Position numbers and translations under genes: made by a program. A stretch of 64,000 nt of DNA, taken from positions 69,410,588-69,474,587 of the forward strand of contig OZ038383.1 of NCBI GenBank assembly GCA_964036045.1, read 5' to 3'. This document shows positions 43,743-55,142 of the stretch, in pieces; positions within the stretch are counted from its first letter, which is position 1; the number at the start of each line of letters is the position of its first letter. Under the pieces are notes generated by a model. That model worked only from the letters and a program-made list of their open reading frames with translations, searched no databases and was not told the origin of the DNA. The DNA comes from Eutreptiella sp. 'Long Island Sound 2002'. Taxonomy: Eukaryota > Euglenozoa > Euglenophyceae > Eutreptiales > Eutreptiaceae.

Positions 43743-46676
43743 ATGAGCCCTGCCCAAGTGGACCCCAGGTCACCATTTTTGAAGCCCCAGAAGAAAGAAG
43801 GCACTCAGAGAGAAGAGTGGGTACCGACGTGGAGGACATCGCCACCTTTTATGAAGGATCACGTGGAAAACGTTGTCATCTCCGAGTACCCGCAGAAGAA
43901 TCGGACGAGGTCACGAGTTGCAGCAGCGGCTCAAGGACTAGGCGCTACGGCAAGGGCGGTTCGCCGAAACCGTCCAAGGGGGATGCGGGAACGGCGATGG
44001 AAATGGTGCCGAGCCCCGTCCGCCGGATGTTCAGTGCTCTATCAGACTCCGAGGGATATCATACGTGTTACTGTTCGGATGATGCCGGCGCAGAGCCAGA
44101 TTTCCCGGGGGGCCGGTCGCACACCGCCCCAAATCCCGAACTTGCTCATGTTGCAGAACGGGAATCATTGCCGCGAAGGGCAGCCACCACCATTGTCCCG
44201 AGACACACGGGCGATGGTGAAGAAGGGAGGATGGACGGTGACGGGACAGGCGACACCGTCATGGGTGGAGGCAAAGAGCGTGGAGCTCTGGGGAAGCTGC
44301 CACAGGATCGTGAAGCAGATGACCACCATCCTCACAAGGACATCAAGAAGGCGGCGTGCGGGCAAGCGGGGAGTGGAGATCACTGCCATTGCCATCATGT
44401 GGACTTCCTCATCGGAAGTTATCCCCAGGTGGGTAAAGATGCCCTTATTCAGAAGATCGACAAGTCGGATGACACCACTTCTAGAATCCTTGAGGACCAG
44501 GCCATCTTCGACAACGATCTGAAGACAATTCGATTACATGGAGAGGACTACCAGGCCAAGTTGGAGAGCATGTTGGTACAGCAGCAACGGGTGGTGGACG
44601 ACATGATCAAGTACTTGGAGATAGTCGAGAACAGAATGAGGGAGTTGGAGAAGCGTGGAGGAATCCCAACGCCCGTCCCAGGACTAGGCCCCGATCTGCC
44701 ATGGGATCCCGCCCCAGAGTCGTTGCTGAGACGAGTCACGACCTTGAGGACAGTGGCAGAAAGAGTGGCGCCCATGGAGGGTCCCATGGAGTCGGCGCCT
44801 TATGGGACGCCACGGGTTGACCCCTCGCTATTGAGGCACATCCCACTATTTTCAGCAAGTGTCATGCTGGGGGAGCAGACGCCGGAAAAAGGCTCGGGGA
44901 TTGGTACGCCCAAGTGGGATGCCCGTGAGGAGACCGTTGAGATCAACATGAGTAGTCCTCCGGCCGCGGCGACGTTCGACGCCAGAGCTGCCCATGCGGC
45001 ACGTGTGGACGAAGAAGCCTCGAGGTCAGCGGCTCGCCGAGATAGTTCGAGTGGAGGAGCGGAAGATCCATGGGTGATGGACCCGCGGTCCGGAATATGG
45101 ACTATGGGAGGTCCGAGCGTAGGAGAAGCTGTGTCCCAGCCGCGTGAAGACATGGAAATCAGGGGTGTGTATTCCCAATCCCCAGGCAATGGGAGTTCGG
45201 GAGGAATCCGCCTTGGGGGCGTCATCGCTTCGGATGTTGGGGATGCCGTGAGGCTCCAAGATCTTCGCGGTGTGAAAATTCCCTACTACGACGCCAATCC
45301 TGCCAACCTCGACGACTTCATCCTCGACTGGGAAGATTTTGCCGAGGAACTGGTGGGTGAGATGCGGCAGGATGCCCGTGACAAGTGGCTATGTCGCACT
45401 TTCCCACACCGTTTGGCCTCGGAGCTAAAGGCGGATTTAGGTGATCAAATTCGGGAGAAGAGGATCAGCACGGAGGAGCAATGTCTCGATTGGTTGGAGC
45501 AAGAAGAAAGAGTTGATTCTCCACACCAAAAGTTGGACGATCTTAGGTCAATACCCCTCAACTCGGAGCGTGGAGAATTGCGATTGAGGGATTGGGGGAG
45601 GTATCTCCGAAAGTCCCGCCGGCTCCCGAACCAAGTAGAAGATTGGTCAGAATCAAGCAAGATTCGCCATCTCTTGCGAGATGTACTGCCATCGTACTGG
45701 AAGAAGCGTGTGGAAGACGAAGAAAAGAAACGGGCAAAGAAGCGCTTGGCCGTACGCATTATGTCGCCGGAAGATCAGCATCGTCGTATCATAAAATATT
45801 TCCGGGGGAACCTGGGTGAGCCCGACCGTATGATCTCCATGAAGAATTTGGTCTACGTGGAGGTGTTCGGGGATACGGCCGGAGGACGCTTGCTGAGGCT
45901 CAACAACGTCCAGTGGAGGCGTGGGGAGAAGCTGCGGATGCAGATGATCCCAGCCAGCATGAGCCTGGACTCAATAATCCAATACGTGAGCGTGGAATTG
46001 AAGCTTAATTCTGAAAACGAGGCTCACATTAAGGACCGCCACGGCAATGAGAATCGCGGGCGCCGCGACCATCGGAATTATCGCGCCATCCAGGAGGATC
46101 CGACCGTTGGCGGAGACCGAAGTGAAGATCCAGGATCCGAGGATGAGAATACGTCGTCCGGCGGGGAGTACATGACTTGGGAAGATCATGAAGATGCACA
46201 CTTCTTCGCCTTCGTGGCCCAGAACAGGAAAGCGTATGGTCATGACAAAGGCAAGTGGAGGAAAGCACCAGCCCGTCAAGGAAAGGAGCCGCGGCGAATT
46301 GGAAATCCCCCGTTGAGCTTTACCGAGTACCGGCGGGAACATGGTGGATGCTGGTTCTGTTATGGGAAAGGGTGATCCCAATAAGCACGACCACAAAACG
46401 TGCAAGGTGTACGAGGAGGACAAGCGGGCATACTTCCAAGCCCACCCCGATAAAGTCCCCAAGGAGAAGCGGATTGATGAATTGAAAAAGGGACAAGCTG
46501 ATGGAGGTCGACATGTGGGATCGAGCCATGGTGGCGATCGGCGGATTCGGCAAATTGATGAGGTTGCCGAGTCGCTAAGGAAGGCAAAGGAGGACTTGAA
46601 ACATTTGCAAGAACAAATTAGAAGTCGAGGCCCAGGTGATTCGCAGCATGATGGTGCTGCGGTAAACCGAACCTAG
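43743..46676 (+). pseudogene. gag of chromovirus E, nearly intact
   Basis: The likely start is ATG 43743 (MSPAQVDPRSP), in a frame shared with C. A second frame is open without stop from upstream of the LTR end to 46375 and contains most of gag: a charged N-terminal part; a coiled coil (KLESMLVQQQRVVDDMIKYL, near 44552); a capsid-like core (IPYYDANPANLDDFILDWED, near 45280); and a basic/acidic region. It reaches the zinc-knuckle start CWFCYGKG and stops at TGA 46373-46375, because one extra base sits where C reads on. The remainder (to 46676) is in another frame. Two frame changes separate it from a working gag. Confidence 0.75.
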
Positions 46677-46751
46677 AGAAGCCTGCACGGGGATGGGACA
46701 CCGGAGGTCTCTCCGCCACAAATCAGCAAAATCGAAAGAAAGAAGGTATCC

Positions 46752-47476
46752 ATGGTACCAAATAGGGCTCCGGAAGAGCCAAGAAACCTGAACGTTGCAA
46801 GTCTGAGCCCATGGAACACCCTTCCAAGGGAAGTACATACGGATTTGGGTCGCGCACAAAAAAATGATGGAGAGACCACGGAGAGACCCGTTGCGGGGCA
46901 TGACCAACCCAAGATCTACACCATCCGGGATCACACGCTCGAAGTATTGATGCATCCAAGCGTATTAGAGTTCTTCATACTCCACATGGCGACGAACGGC
47001 AATTGCACTTGGAAGTGCAAGTACGGTGCGGAAAGAAAGAGGTGAGTGCGGATGTATTGGTGGATACCGGTGCTAAAGTGAGCTTGGTTCAGAAGGGATT
47101 ATTTTCGGAAGAATTTCTGAAGCCCAGCCAAAGATACGTGCGCGTGAAGGTCGCCAATGGCAAAATTCTGGGTGCGGGTACCCATGAAGCCACTATCGGC
47201 ATGGAATGTGGGGAACATGATCGCTTGAACCGACCTGATTTGTCGAAGCGGATCGTACTTTCCGGGAATTTTTATGCCGCGGATATTTCCGATTGGGATA
47301 TTATTTTGGGGTATGATTTTATGGTGAGCAACGCCATTGGAGCTCTTCCTCACCGTGCAACATTGGTTCGAAAGGACAAGGAGCGTCTTACTGGGCTATC
47401 CACGGACCATGCCCCAGGATTATCTCAGTGGACCGGAGATGAGGAGGAAACAATCCTGCGGCGGCAAAGACGGTGA
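46752..47476 (+). pseudogene. Aspartic protease of chromovirus E
   Basis: It cuts the Gag-Pol polyprotein. The active-site string VLVDTGAKVSLV (near 47055) and the later DIILGYDFM (near 47300) are the two hallmarks of retropepsins, and both are intact. A frame change near 46975 separates the N-terminal part (46752-46975) from the catalytic part. Element C's copy has lost the Asp. Confidence 0.75.
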
Positions 47477-48441
47477 GTACCAAGTTCAATGGGGACCGCG
47501 GAGGTCATATCATGGAATATGGCATGGCGCCACAAGTGTACAATCACATCGTTCAACAACTTGGAGGCGAAGAATCCGAGACGGACGTATTTGCTTCCCA
47601 GGATGCCTCGCAGCTAAGGAAGTGTACGAGGCATTGGCACAAGGGGGACTCTGCGTGGTCCAAACATTGGGGATTGAAGGAGAGGGGGCCCATTTACTGG
47701 CATGGTGCTCAAGAAGACACCAGACGTACGGTGAACAAGATTATTGCGGATAGAGCAATGGGTATCCTGGTTGTGACCGGCATAGGATCCAGTCCATGTC
47801 CGTTGGAGGATCTTAAACCGAGTTTGGACTCCATCACCCTCAACGAGATGCAATTTAGACCTGAGCAGCAGTTGTTCATCGACGCTAAGGGTATACCAAT
47901 GCTCGCCCCGGGACAAGCATGGAGTACAAAGGCTTTCTTCGTTGATGGTTCACAATGCCAACCCACTGGTGATGAAGCGTTTATCAGGAGGGTAGAGGCC
48001 TTGTTGATGAGGGTCATGTTTGAAGAAAAGAGTGACCCTACGGAGAGTGTTGATGTACTCTCTCACTCCGAGATCGACCGGGTTGTAGCCTACATGCAGA
48101 TGGGTATGCATGACCGAGTGGCTGCGCGAAAGGAGCGAGCCCAGGCCAGTCACCCCATTGGGTGGGACGACCGGGAGTTGATGACCGGAAAGTTTGAGAA
48201 GGATGAGTTTGTGGCAAGAGTTATCGACCATTTGGCCGACCAATACGATGGTCCCATAGGGTCCGACCCTCTGACATGGGGTTTTCCAAGAGTGGGTGAC
48301 AAATTCGACGAATTCCAGCCCGTGGCCCGAAACCTTCGAAGATTATCGGTGGGAACGGCCGCCCACGTTGATGAACGGGCATATCCGACGAGGAGATGTC
48401 CCAAAGAAGTCATGGTCCCAAAGAAGGAGAAGGGTGAGTGA
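47473..48441 (+). pseudogene. Post-protease linker block and RT start, chromovirus E
   Basis: A 322-codon frame follows the protease by overlap. Its first ~290 codons (WHKGDSAWSKHWGLKE near 47632; MGILVVTGIGSSPCPLEDLK near 47758; WSTKAFFVDGS near 47922) match no gypsy domain I know, yet recur in C at 62216-63200, so the block belongs to the family. It ends with KEVMVPKKEKGE, the RT fingers, after an internal deletion of about 280 bp relative to C, and stops at TGA 48439-48441. Confidence 0.65.
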
Positions 48442-49013
48442 AGATTGGCTGTCGATTACAGGGGATTGAAAGAACAAACTGAGCATGACTCGTACTCGTT
48501 ACTGCTGATTGCTGCATCCTACAAAAGCAGCAGAAGAAGCGCATCTTCACGGTGTCCGACCTGAAGCACGGGTACCACCAAATGCCGCTGCATGAGGACT
48601 CCAGGCCATGCACAGCGATGTCCACTCCGCTGGGGCCGATGCAATGGAAAGTAGTTCCCATGGGAGCCAAGAATGGGAATGCTGCCTTCCAACGCATTAT
48701 GGAGGATCTCCTACAACCCGTTCGAGATTGTGCTGACCCTTTTGTTGATGACCCAGGTGTTGGGCACCGAGGACATGACCGACGACGAGCTCATCGAGGC
48801 ACATGAGAAGGACTTGCGCCGAGTATTGGGGGTCTTGGACAAGGACAGCAAGGTGTGCAAGCCCACAAAGGCCTCACTCTTTGTGAGAGAAGTGAAGTTC
48901 GCTGGAGATGTGGTTAGTCACGGGCAACGCCGACCCATGCCCGGGAAATTGGCAGCACTACGCCACTGGAAAAAACCCGAAACCATCGGTGAACTCTGAT
49001 CCTTCATGGGATT
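48442..49013 (+). pseudogene. Reverse transcriptase of chromovirus E
   Basis: It reads in fragments: RLAVDYRGLKEQTEHDSYS (48442); the catalytic Asp in FTVSDLKHGYHQMPL (near 48548); VPMGAKNGNAAFQRIMEDLL (near 48657); and the metal-binding motif as FVDD (near 48742). The thumb region (KVCKPTKASLFVREVKFAGD, near 48850) follows in another frame. Frame changes near 48530 and 48750, and a TGA at 48997-48999, inactivate it. Confidence 0.75.
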
Positions 49014-50117
49014 TTGCAATTATTATTCGGGATATGTAGGATCGGGATATGTATGATGTATGCGGATCCCTTGGGGCCTCTCCACAAGATGCTACAGGTT
49101 GGCAAGTTCGATGGTCGCAAGGGAAGCAAGAAAAAATTGGCATGGACAACGGAAGCCGAAGAAGCGTTCGACAAGTTGAAGGAACGTCTATTGGGTCAAT
49201 CGGGTCTTTTCTTGGTGGACCCGGACAAGGGATTTGTGCTGCGCACGGACACCTCGGACTATGCCGTGGGGACAGTCCTCGTGCAAGTCCGGTGCGATGA
49301 AATGCATGTCCCGGTGTCCTTTTGGAGTCAAGTCCTTGCGGAAGGCCAACATCGGACGTGGACCGCGAGGGAGAAGGACACTTATGCCATTGTGGGCGGG
49401 CTCCGGAAATGGTCGGGCCATATCGGACTTCAACCCGTGGTGGTATGTACCGATCATCAATCACTTCAGAGTTGGCACAAGGAGCATGTGGATACTCCCT
49501 CGGGTCCAGCGGCAAGGCGAGCCCGATGGCACGAGTTGTTTGCGAAGTTCGACTTGAGCGTCGTCTATGTCCCCGGGAAGTACAACACTGTACCTGATTG
49601 CCTCAGTCGTTGGGCCTATTCCACGGGCAAGGCTTGGATGGACATATGTAGCCATGGAGAGCCCGAGGAAACGGAGGAGGCTAAACGCATCATTGAGCTC
49701 GAGAAGGCCATGGAAGAGAACGACACCAAGTGCTTTGTGGTCATGGCATCCAAGGCGGAGTTGAGTCAACGACGGGATGCACAAGTTCGGGTTCTGACAA
49801 AAGATACTTTGGAGGAATGTCTCATGGCGCCCATTGAGTACGTGGCGTCGGTGCTCATGGAGGATTGGGCGGAGGATTATGCCGCCTCGGAGCATTGGAA
49901 CAAGTATTGGAACGCCGTGAGTGCCCCCTCGGACGATGGGTGGCCCGAAGGCTTGAGGGAGGACGGGGACAAGCTCTTCCTCAACGACAAGCTATTGGTG
50001 CTGGAAAACCGGGTCGAGGCGCTCATTGACCATTGGCACAACGCCCAACTTATGAATTCGGGCTGCGACAAGATGCAACGAGATCTCGAATGGAGGTTTG
50101 AGTTCCCTCCGGGATAA
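49014..50117 (+). pseudogene. RNase H and integrase zinc finger, chromovirus E
   Basis: One open frame of 367 codons. RNase H residues: Asp in LRTDTSDYAVG (near 49233), Glu in AREKDTYAIVGG (near 49365), Asp in VCTDHQSLQSW (near 49445), and the C-terminal VYVPGKYNTVPDCLSRW (near 49565). A spacer and the start of the integrase finger (LIDHWHN, near 50025) follow. TAA at 50115-50117 stops it, just before the C-x2-C half (CNDCAVC, near 50136). Confidence 0.8.
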
Positions 50118-51403
50118 TATGCATTCTTAAATCGGTATTGCAATGATTGTGCCGTGTGTAGGGCCACCAAAAGCCCGAACCACTCCACCTGGGGGGAACC
50201 CGGTTTATACGGCGATCCCCGAGGCACAGATGCGCTCCATTGCCATGGACGTGTTTGCCATGCCCGAGGTCACGGTTGACGGCAAACAATTTGATTGTAT
50301 TATTTCCGCTGTTGAACGACATAGCGGGTATATCGTGGCGGTTCCGGGTAGGAAGTCCAAGAGGAAGGACAAGAAAGACAAACATGGAGTGGGTGTCCAA
50401 GCCAAGACCATCACCCAAGCCATGATTCGGCATTGGCTGACCATCTTCGACGTCCCTGCTGTCATATGCAGCGACCAGGGGAGTCAATTTTCTGAGCTCC
50501 TGGTTCAAGAACATGTGCAAGCACATGGGTAGTCGACATGCTGAGACCGTGGCGTATCATAGCCGGTGAAACGGCCGCGCGGAGGTCGCCGGGAGGCAAA
50601 TGTTCGAGAACATCCGCCAATTGCACATCGAGCAGCCGGGGAGGAATTTGTTTCACTCTCTTTGGAGGGTTTTACAAGCCTAACATGACTTACCGGCTGA
50701 CCGGGGCCTACGGGATTGTCTCCGCACCGCATTTGTTTCCTACGGAATCGAGTGTCTCGAACTCTCCCGTGGATGAACCATGGCAAGGTTGCTCGAGATG
50801 CGGACCCCATGATGAGTGAAGCGGATGTGACTGCAGCCAAGGTGTGCAAGTCCTTGCATGATGGGCATGAGCGGAGGGCCAAGTACTTCAAGGAAGGCAA
50901 GATCCACAAGTACTCCATCAAGGACACCGTTTGGGAGGAGCGCCATCACATGGACGTGCTAACCCGCCATCGCCAACAATCGTGGTATATCCCAGGAGTC
51001 ATCGTGCGCAGGATCGGGCAAGATGTGTATGCCGTCCAGGTGGGGGACAACAAAATCCTGGATCGGCACCATACACAACTCAGACTACGGGCGCCGGATC
51101 CCAGCAGGCGAGCGGTGACGTTTGAGTTCACGGCGGGACACCTGGACTCCGACGATGATGGTGAGGAGGATGACTATACCGCGGAGCGAAACCTAACGGA
51201 CAAGCTGGACCCCGCCACGCCGGGGGGGGGGGCTATACAAGGTTCGTTGGAAGGGATTTGCCGCTTCGCAAGACTCGTGGGAACCTCCGAGCAGTTTTGT
51301 GCCGAGGTATACCACGGTGTGGCTGGACTATCTCAAGAAAAAGGGGATTAGTCTAGAAGTCAAGGATGTCTTGGTGCATTTGATCATGCACAAAGGGGAT
51401 TGA
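50118..51403 (+). pseudogene. Integrase core and chromodomain, chromovirus E
   Basis: Core residues: Asp in IAMDVFAM (near 50243), Asp in ICSDQGSQF (near 50466) and Glu in RAEVAGRQ (near 50580) in a shifted frame. A C-terminal region is open at 50816-51222. An 11-G run (51222-51232) then shifts the frame into a chromodomain, YKVRWKGFAASQDSWEPPSS (51236 on), ending at TGA 51401-51403. The G run is a likely slippage or mutation site. The chromodomain places E among the chromoviruses. Confidence 0.8.
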
Positions 51404-52738
51404 GTGACTCCCCCTTCACCCTTGACACGATTGTTTGTTTTTGCTTCATTTGCCGCAGGGATGCACATACCATGGCTCAATACCTCCCGAGTACCCCCCA
51501 TCCCAATTTCCTTGACATGAGACGGGCATATGGAACCAAGATCAGTCTTGGATTGTGTCCATATTTTTTTTGTGTGGACAATCGGACGCCGCTTGCTCAG
51601 GAGATTCCTACGGATCAAGAATTGTCAAGACCCACTCATCTTCGCTTTTGTTTTTGGTGGAGCCTTTGGTAAGTGCATCGGCAGGAGCAACACCCCCGCT
51701 GTATGGGATGGTTCGTCGACTTCTGGGTTCGAATTCCAGAGTTTGCGGGGGATATGAAGTGGATTTTCATTTGCTTTCCTCTCCTTACCCACGTTGTGTT
51801 GTTGCTTTGTTTTTGCTACTCTTTGGTGCAATTGAACATATATTCGGAGGTTGCCGGACGCTATGGGGACCATCAGATGTGCTAAACCCTTCCCCAAGTG
51901 CGATTTCTATTTTTAGCACACCACGTTCTATTTTTAGAAGATTTGTTCTATTTTTAGTAACAAAATTGATAGTTTTAGAACTTCGTCCTACTGGCTATGT
52001 TGCGCGTTCTGTCTGAATCTGCAGCCACCCGATAGCTGTCGCTGTCGCAATGGTGAGGTCGGTTTCTCTCCAGGGTCCCTCAGTTTGGAGATCTCAATTT
52101 TTCGCCTGCGCTATATTTAGTAACAAATGTTACTATTTTTAGTAGAAAATTGTCTTATCGCTTCTCCGCATTTTAGGCACCTTGGGAGCATCTGACCAGA
52201 TGTACGACCTTTTTTCTGCGAGCCAGACACGATGGCGACGTCCGTTCGAGCTCATCTTGCACCTGAAGTCCGATGACTCCCAAAATGAGTGGAAAAAAAT
52301 AAATCGGAAAATTTGTTTCCGCAAAAAAAACGAAAACAATTTCTCTGCATTGTTTGTGTCTACGCTTGTCATGATGCATGATGACCCCCCGCAACGCCAA
52401 TGTGTCCCGGGGCTGGTCCTTAAAACTCATGTCTCTCGGTGGGAGTGCGGGTCATGTGAGGGGTTCATGCTGTGCATGTCAAGCTTCATATATCTGTTTG
52501 TGGTCTTTTTATGTAGACCGGGCGACGACGTTGCCTTTGTCTATGTGTGATCCGCCGAGCCTATGCTTTTAGGTTTACTGGTGACAGGAGGGAATTCATT
52601 CTGTTGAGTTCTTTCATTCCTCCCCCCTATTACTTGGTTGGGTGGCCACGGTGTATGTGGTACCCTGCCAGAAGGCGTGGAGCGGCAAGAGATCCTCCCT
52701 GTCGTCTTTTTGTCTTTCCGGGCAGGTGACAATGCTCT
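51404..52738. other. 3' non-coding internal region of chromovirus E
   Basis: No supported gene. CTATTTTTAG-type decamers recur four times between about 51908 and 52142, in an A/T-rich stretch. Confidence 0.6.
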
Positions 52739-52749
52739 GGGAAGCGGGG
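52739..52749 (+). promoter_or_regulatory. Polypurine tract of chromovirus E
   Basis: GGGAAGCGGGG directly precedes the 3' LTR (TGAAGCC at 52750). It is purine-rich with a single C. Confidence 0.7.
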
Positions 52750-52963
52750 TGAAGCCAGTTCGGATCCCAATTGACTGCAGTGATCTATTTCTGACCGATT
52801 TCCGCGATTTCAGCGACTTCGAATATAATTTCAGGAGAATTCGGAAATTATATTTTTTATAAACCACAGGATGGAGGATTTAGGGTTTCTTGTCCGGACC
52901 AGGCCTACCGTCTGTGCGCGCGCCCTTCTCGTGTTCCTGTTGGCGTGCGCGTGCTCTGTGTTC

Positions 52964-55142
52964 TAAAGAAAGTCCCTACCAGGACCGGCCCCTGCTGTAC
53001 CCCTTCCACCATAACCCGTCACGCCTAGGGTCTTGCTCCTCACCAGGGTTTGCATTTCCACAAAAAATAGAAAAAAACTCCTTCACACAAACCCTTGCAA
53101 TACCCAGGCACAATCCAAATCCAATCCACACTGCGGGCTTCCGTTCAGCACACCGGTTGTCTCACGGTGGCGGGCATGTACAAGAATTGCACCAAAGAGG
53201 AAGCCCTGAAATTGGCATATGAACACAGATAAAGCAAATTTGGGGAAGGATGGAAACATACACAATCACAGCCATAGACCCCTCATTCCCTGGACTCAGG
53301 ACCTTCCCTTGACTCGCCAACATGATGCCCTGAACCAAGTCAAATAAGATGGCTAAATGCCACGTGTCAAAAGTCACTACACAAACCCCAAAAATGTGTT
53401 CCCTCCCAAGCCTCTGAATCCTAGCCCAATGGGGGAGGTGGCGTGTCATGGCCTAGAGTGGCACTCAGGACCATGCCCTACCCTGACATAACCTTGGTTG
53501 GACTTGGAGTCAGATGGGCTTGGAGAACTGCCCCATGAAGATGACCTCATAACCTAGCAAAATCAGGCAAATCACACCATATTGCCCAAAATTTAATTAT
53601 ATACTCCAAAATGCATATGGCAAAAGTTCAAATGCTCCATGCATGTGTCAAACTGGAAAGTAAGATACACCGATGATATAGACCAAAGGTCCATGCCCAA
53701 CAATATCCCATCATTGGCTCCGAAACCCCTCCGGTTATGTACATGACATGCTTCACAAGTCAACTCATGAACTTGAGACCTAATTTCGTGAGGCCTCGTG
53801 TGCCAAGCCAAAGTCACCGAGTGATCTCGCATATGGTGAGGTGCAACACCGAAGCATGTGCCAACATATAAGCAACATACCATAGTTCACAGATCTCTAG
53901 GCACTTTACTGTTAGCCGACCAGTTGAGCACATAGAACACAAAAATGAGCATAAAATGAGGTCAAAAACATGCAAATAATGCCAAATTTAAGATAACTAC
54001 AATAGTATATAACTTCGCTCACCCATGGTATCAACATATGATTCAAAACACAATTGCTTGGGACCATTCGCAAACAATCCCCCCACTTGGATCCCCACAT
54101 GGACGCATAGGGACACCTTCGAACCTCCTCCCAACACGCACCATGAAAATGGGAAAATTGATAGTGGCGCTGGGTCGCACCGTAACCCCTCCCACATGCA
54201 CTATGTGAGCGGTAGACTTAGTCTAGCGCTATGGAGCTCACCATTCGGACATGGGCGAAGCCCTTGCCACGTATGACTCCATATATCCTCCCACAAACGG
54301 AGATATATAACATGGGCGTGAGCATATCGAAGCACATACCATGTATATAACACATACCCTCAGAAAGTGGCTCCCACCATGATATGCCCTGCCCCTCCAT
54401 GGACATAACTTCACGTTAAAAATACGTAGGAACCCAAGGAAAGTATCTATGCAATACCAACACTCATGCGGTACACCCGAAGGTCCAATTCAAATATTCG
54501 GTTGCACGGTCCAAGAGTTATATATCACTTTCTACCCTCTTGACCATTTACCCTTGCTTTACCGGGCAATTGTACACACCAAAGGCGTTTGATGCTTCCT
54601 AAATTGAGTTGAGATCAAGGCGGTTCCAACCCAATTCTCGAAATTGGGACAACTTGCGGTGAGCCGGAGATATGACCTTTCAAAGTGGCCTCAGGAGTCA
54701 ATTTTGCTTCTCCTTTATCTCCAAGAAAAACGAAGGGCATAACCAAAGAAAGGTTGATTCGTGATCGGGGAAAACTGTAGGACTACTCGAGATTCATCAT
54801 ATCAAGTGCGGCGATGTCGAAGTCGATAATCCGATTCTGAAAGTCTGAAAAAATCGGATTAATTTTGCGAGTGTATAACCTGAAAAATTACGGAAATTGC
54901 GGAAACATCATGATAAAAAAACCCTGTTGATTCCTGATATTCTGATATATAAATCTCAGCTGGCGGCCCCTCGGTACTGAATATGGCCGCTCATAGCCGC
55001 AATGGCCAAACCTATCACACTATCACATCGGGTTAGGCCAGGTGGATGGGAGAGTATGATATCAGCCACTGGCGGCTTGCTGGCACATAAATACACACCC
55101 CAAGTGACCCAAAGATGGCCACGGGGGTCCGAACCGGCTTCA
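52964..55142 (-). mobile_element. Solo LTR S in reverse orientation (2179 bp)
   Basis: Read on the minus strand it starts TGAAGCCGGTTCGGA and ends GACTTTCTTTA, the same termini as the LTRs of C and E, although its interior is not recognisably similar. It is flanked by GTTC on both sides (52960-52963 and 55143-55146), a 4-bp duplication as in E. No gag or pol is present, so it looks like a solo LTR of a sister family. Confidence 0.75.

Noticed and set aside
46341-46420. Programmed frameshift at the gag zinc knuckle of E
   Set aside because: Element C reads straight through the same place, so the extra base in E is a mutation.
51222-51232. Programmed slippage on the 11-G run before E's chromodomain
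   Set aside because: Possible, but neighbouring genes have many random frameshifts and no copy in the window shows the run conserved.
53788-53803. GTGAGGCCTCGTG inside solo LTR S as a further copy of the palindrome
   Set aside because: It shares only the AGGCCT centre; the outer bases differ and it lies outside transposon D.
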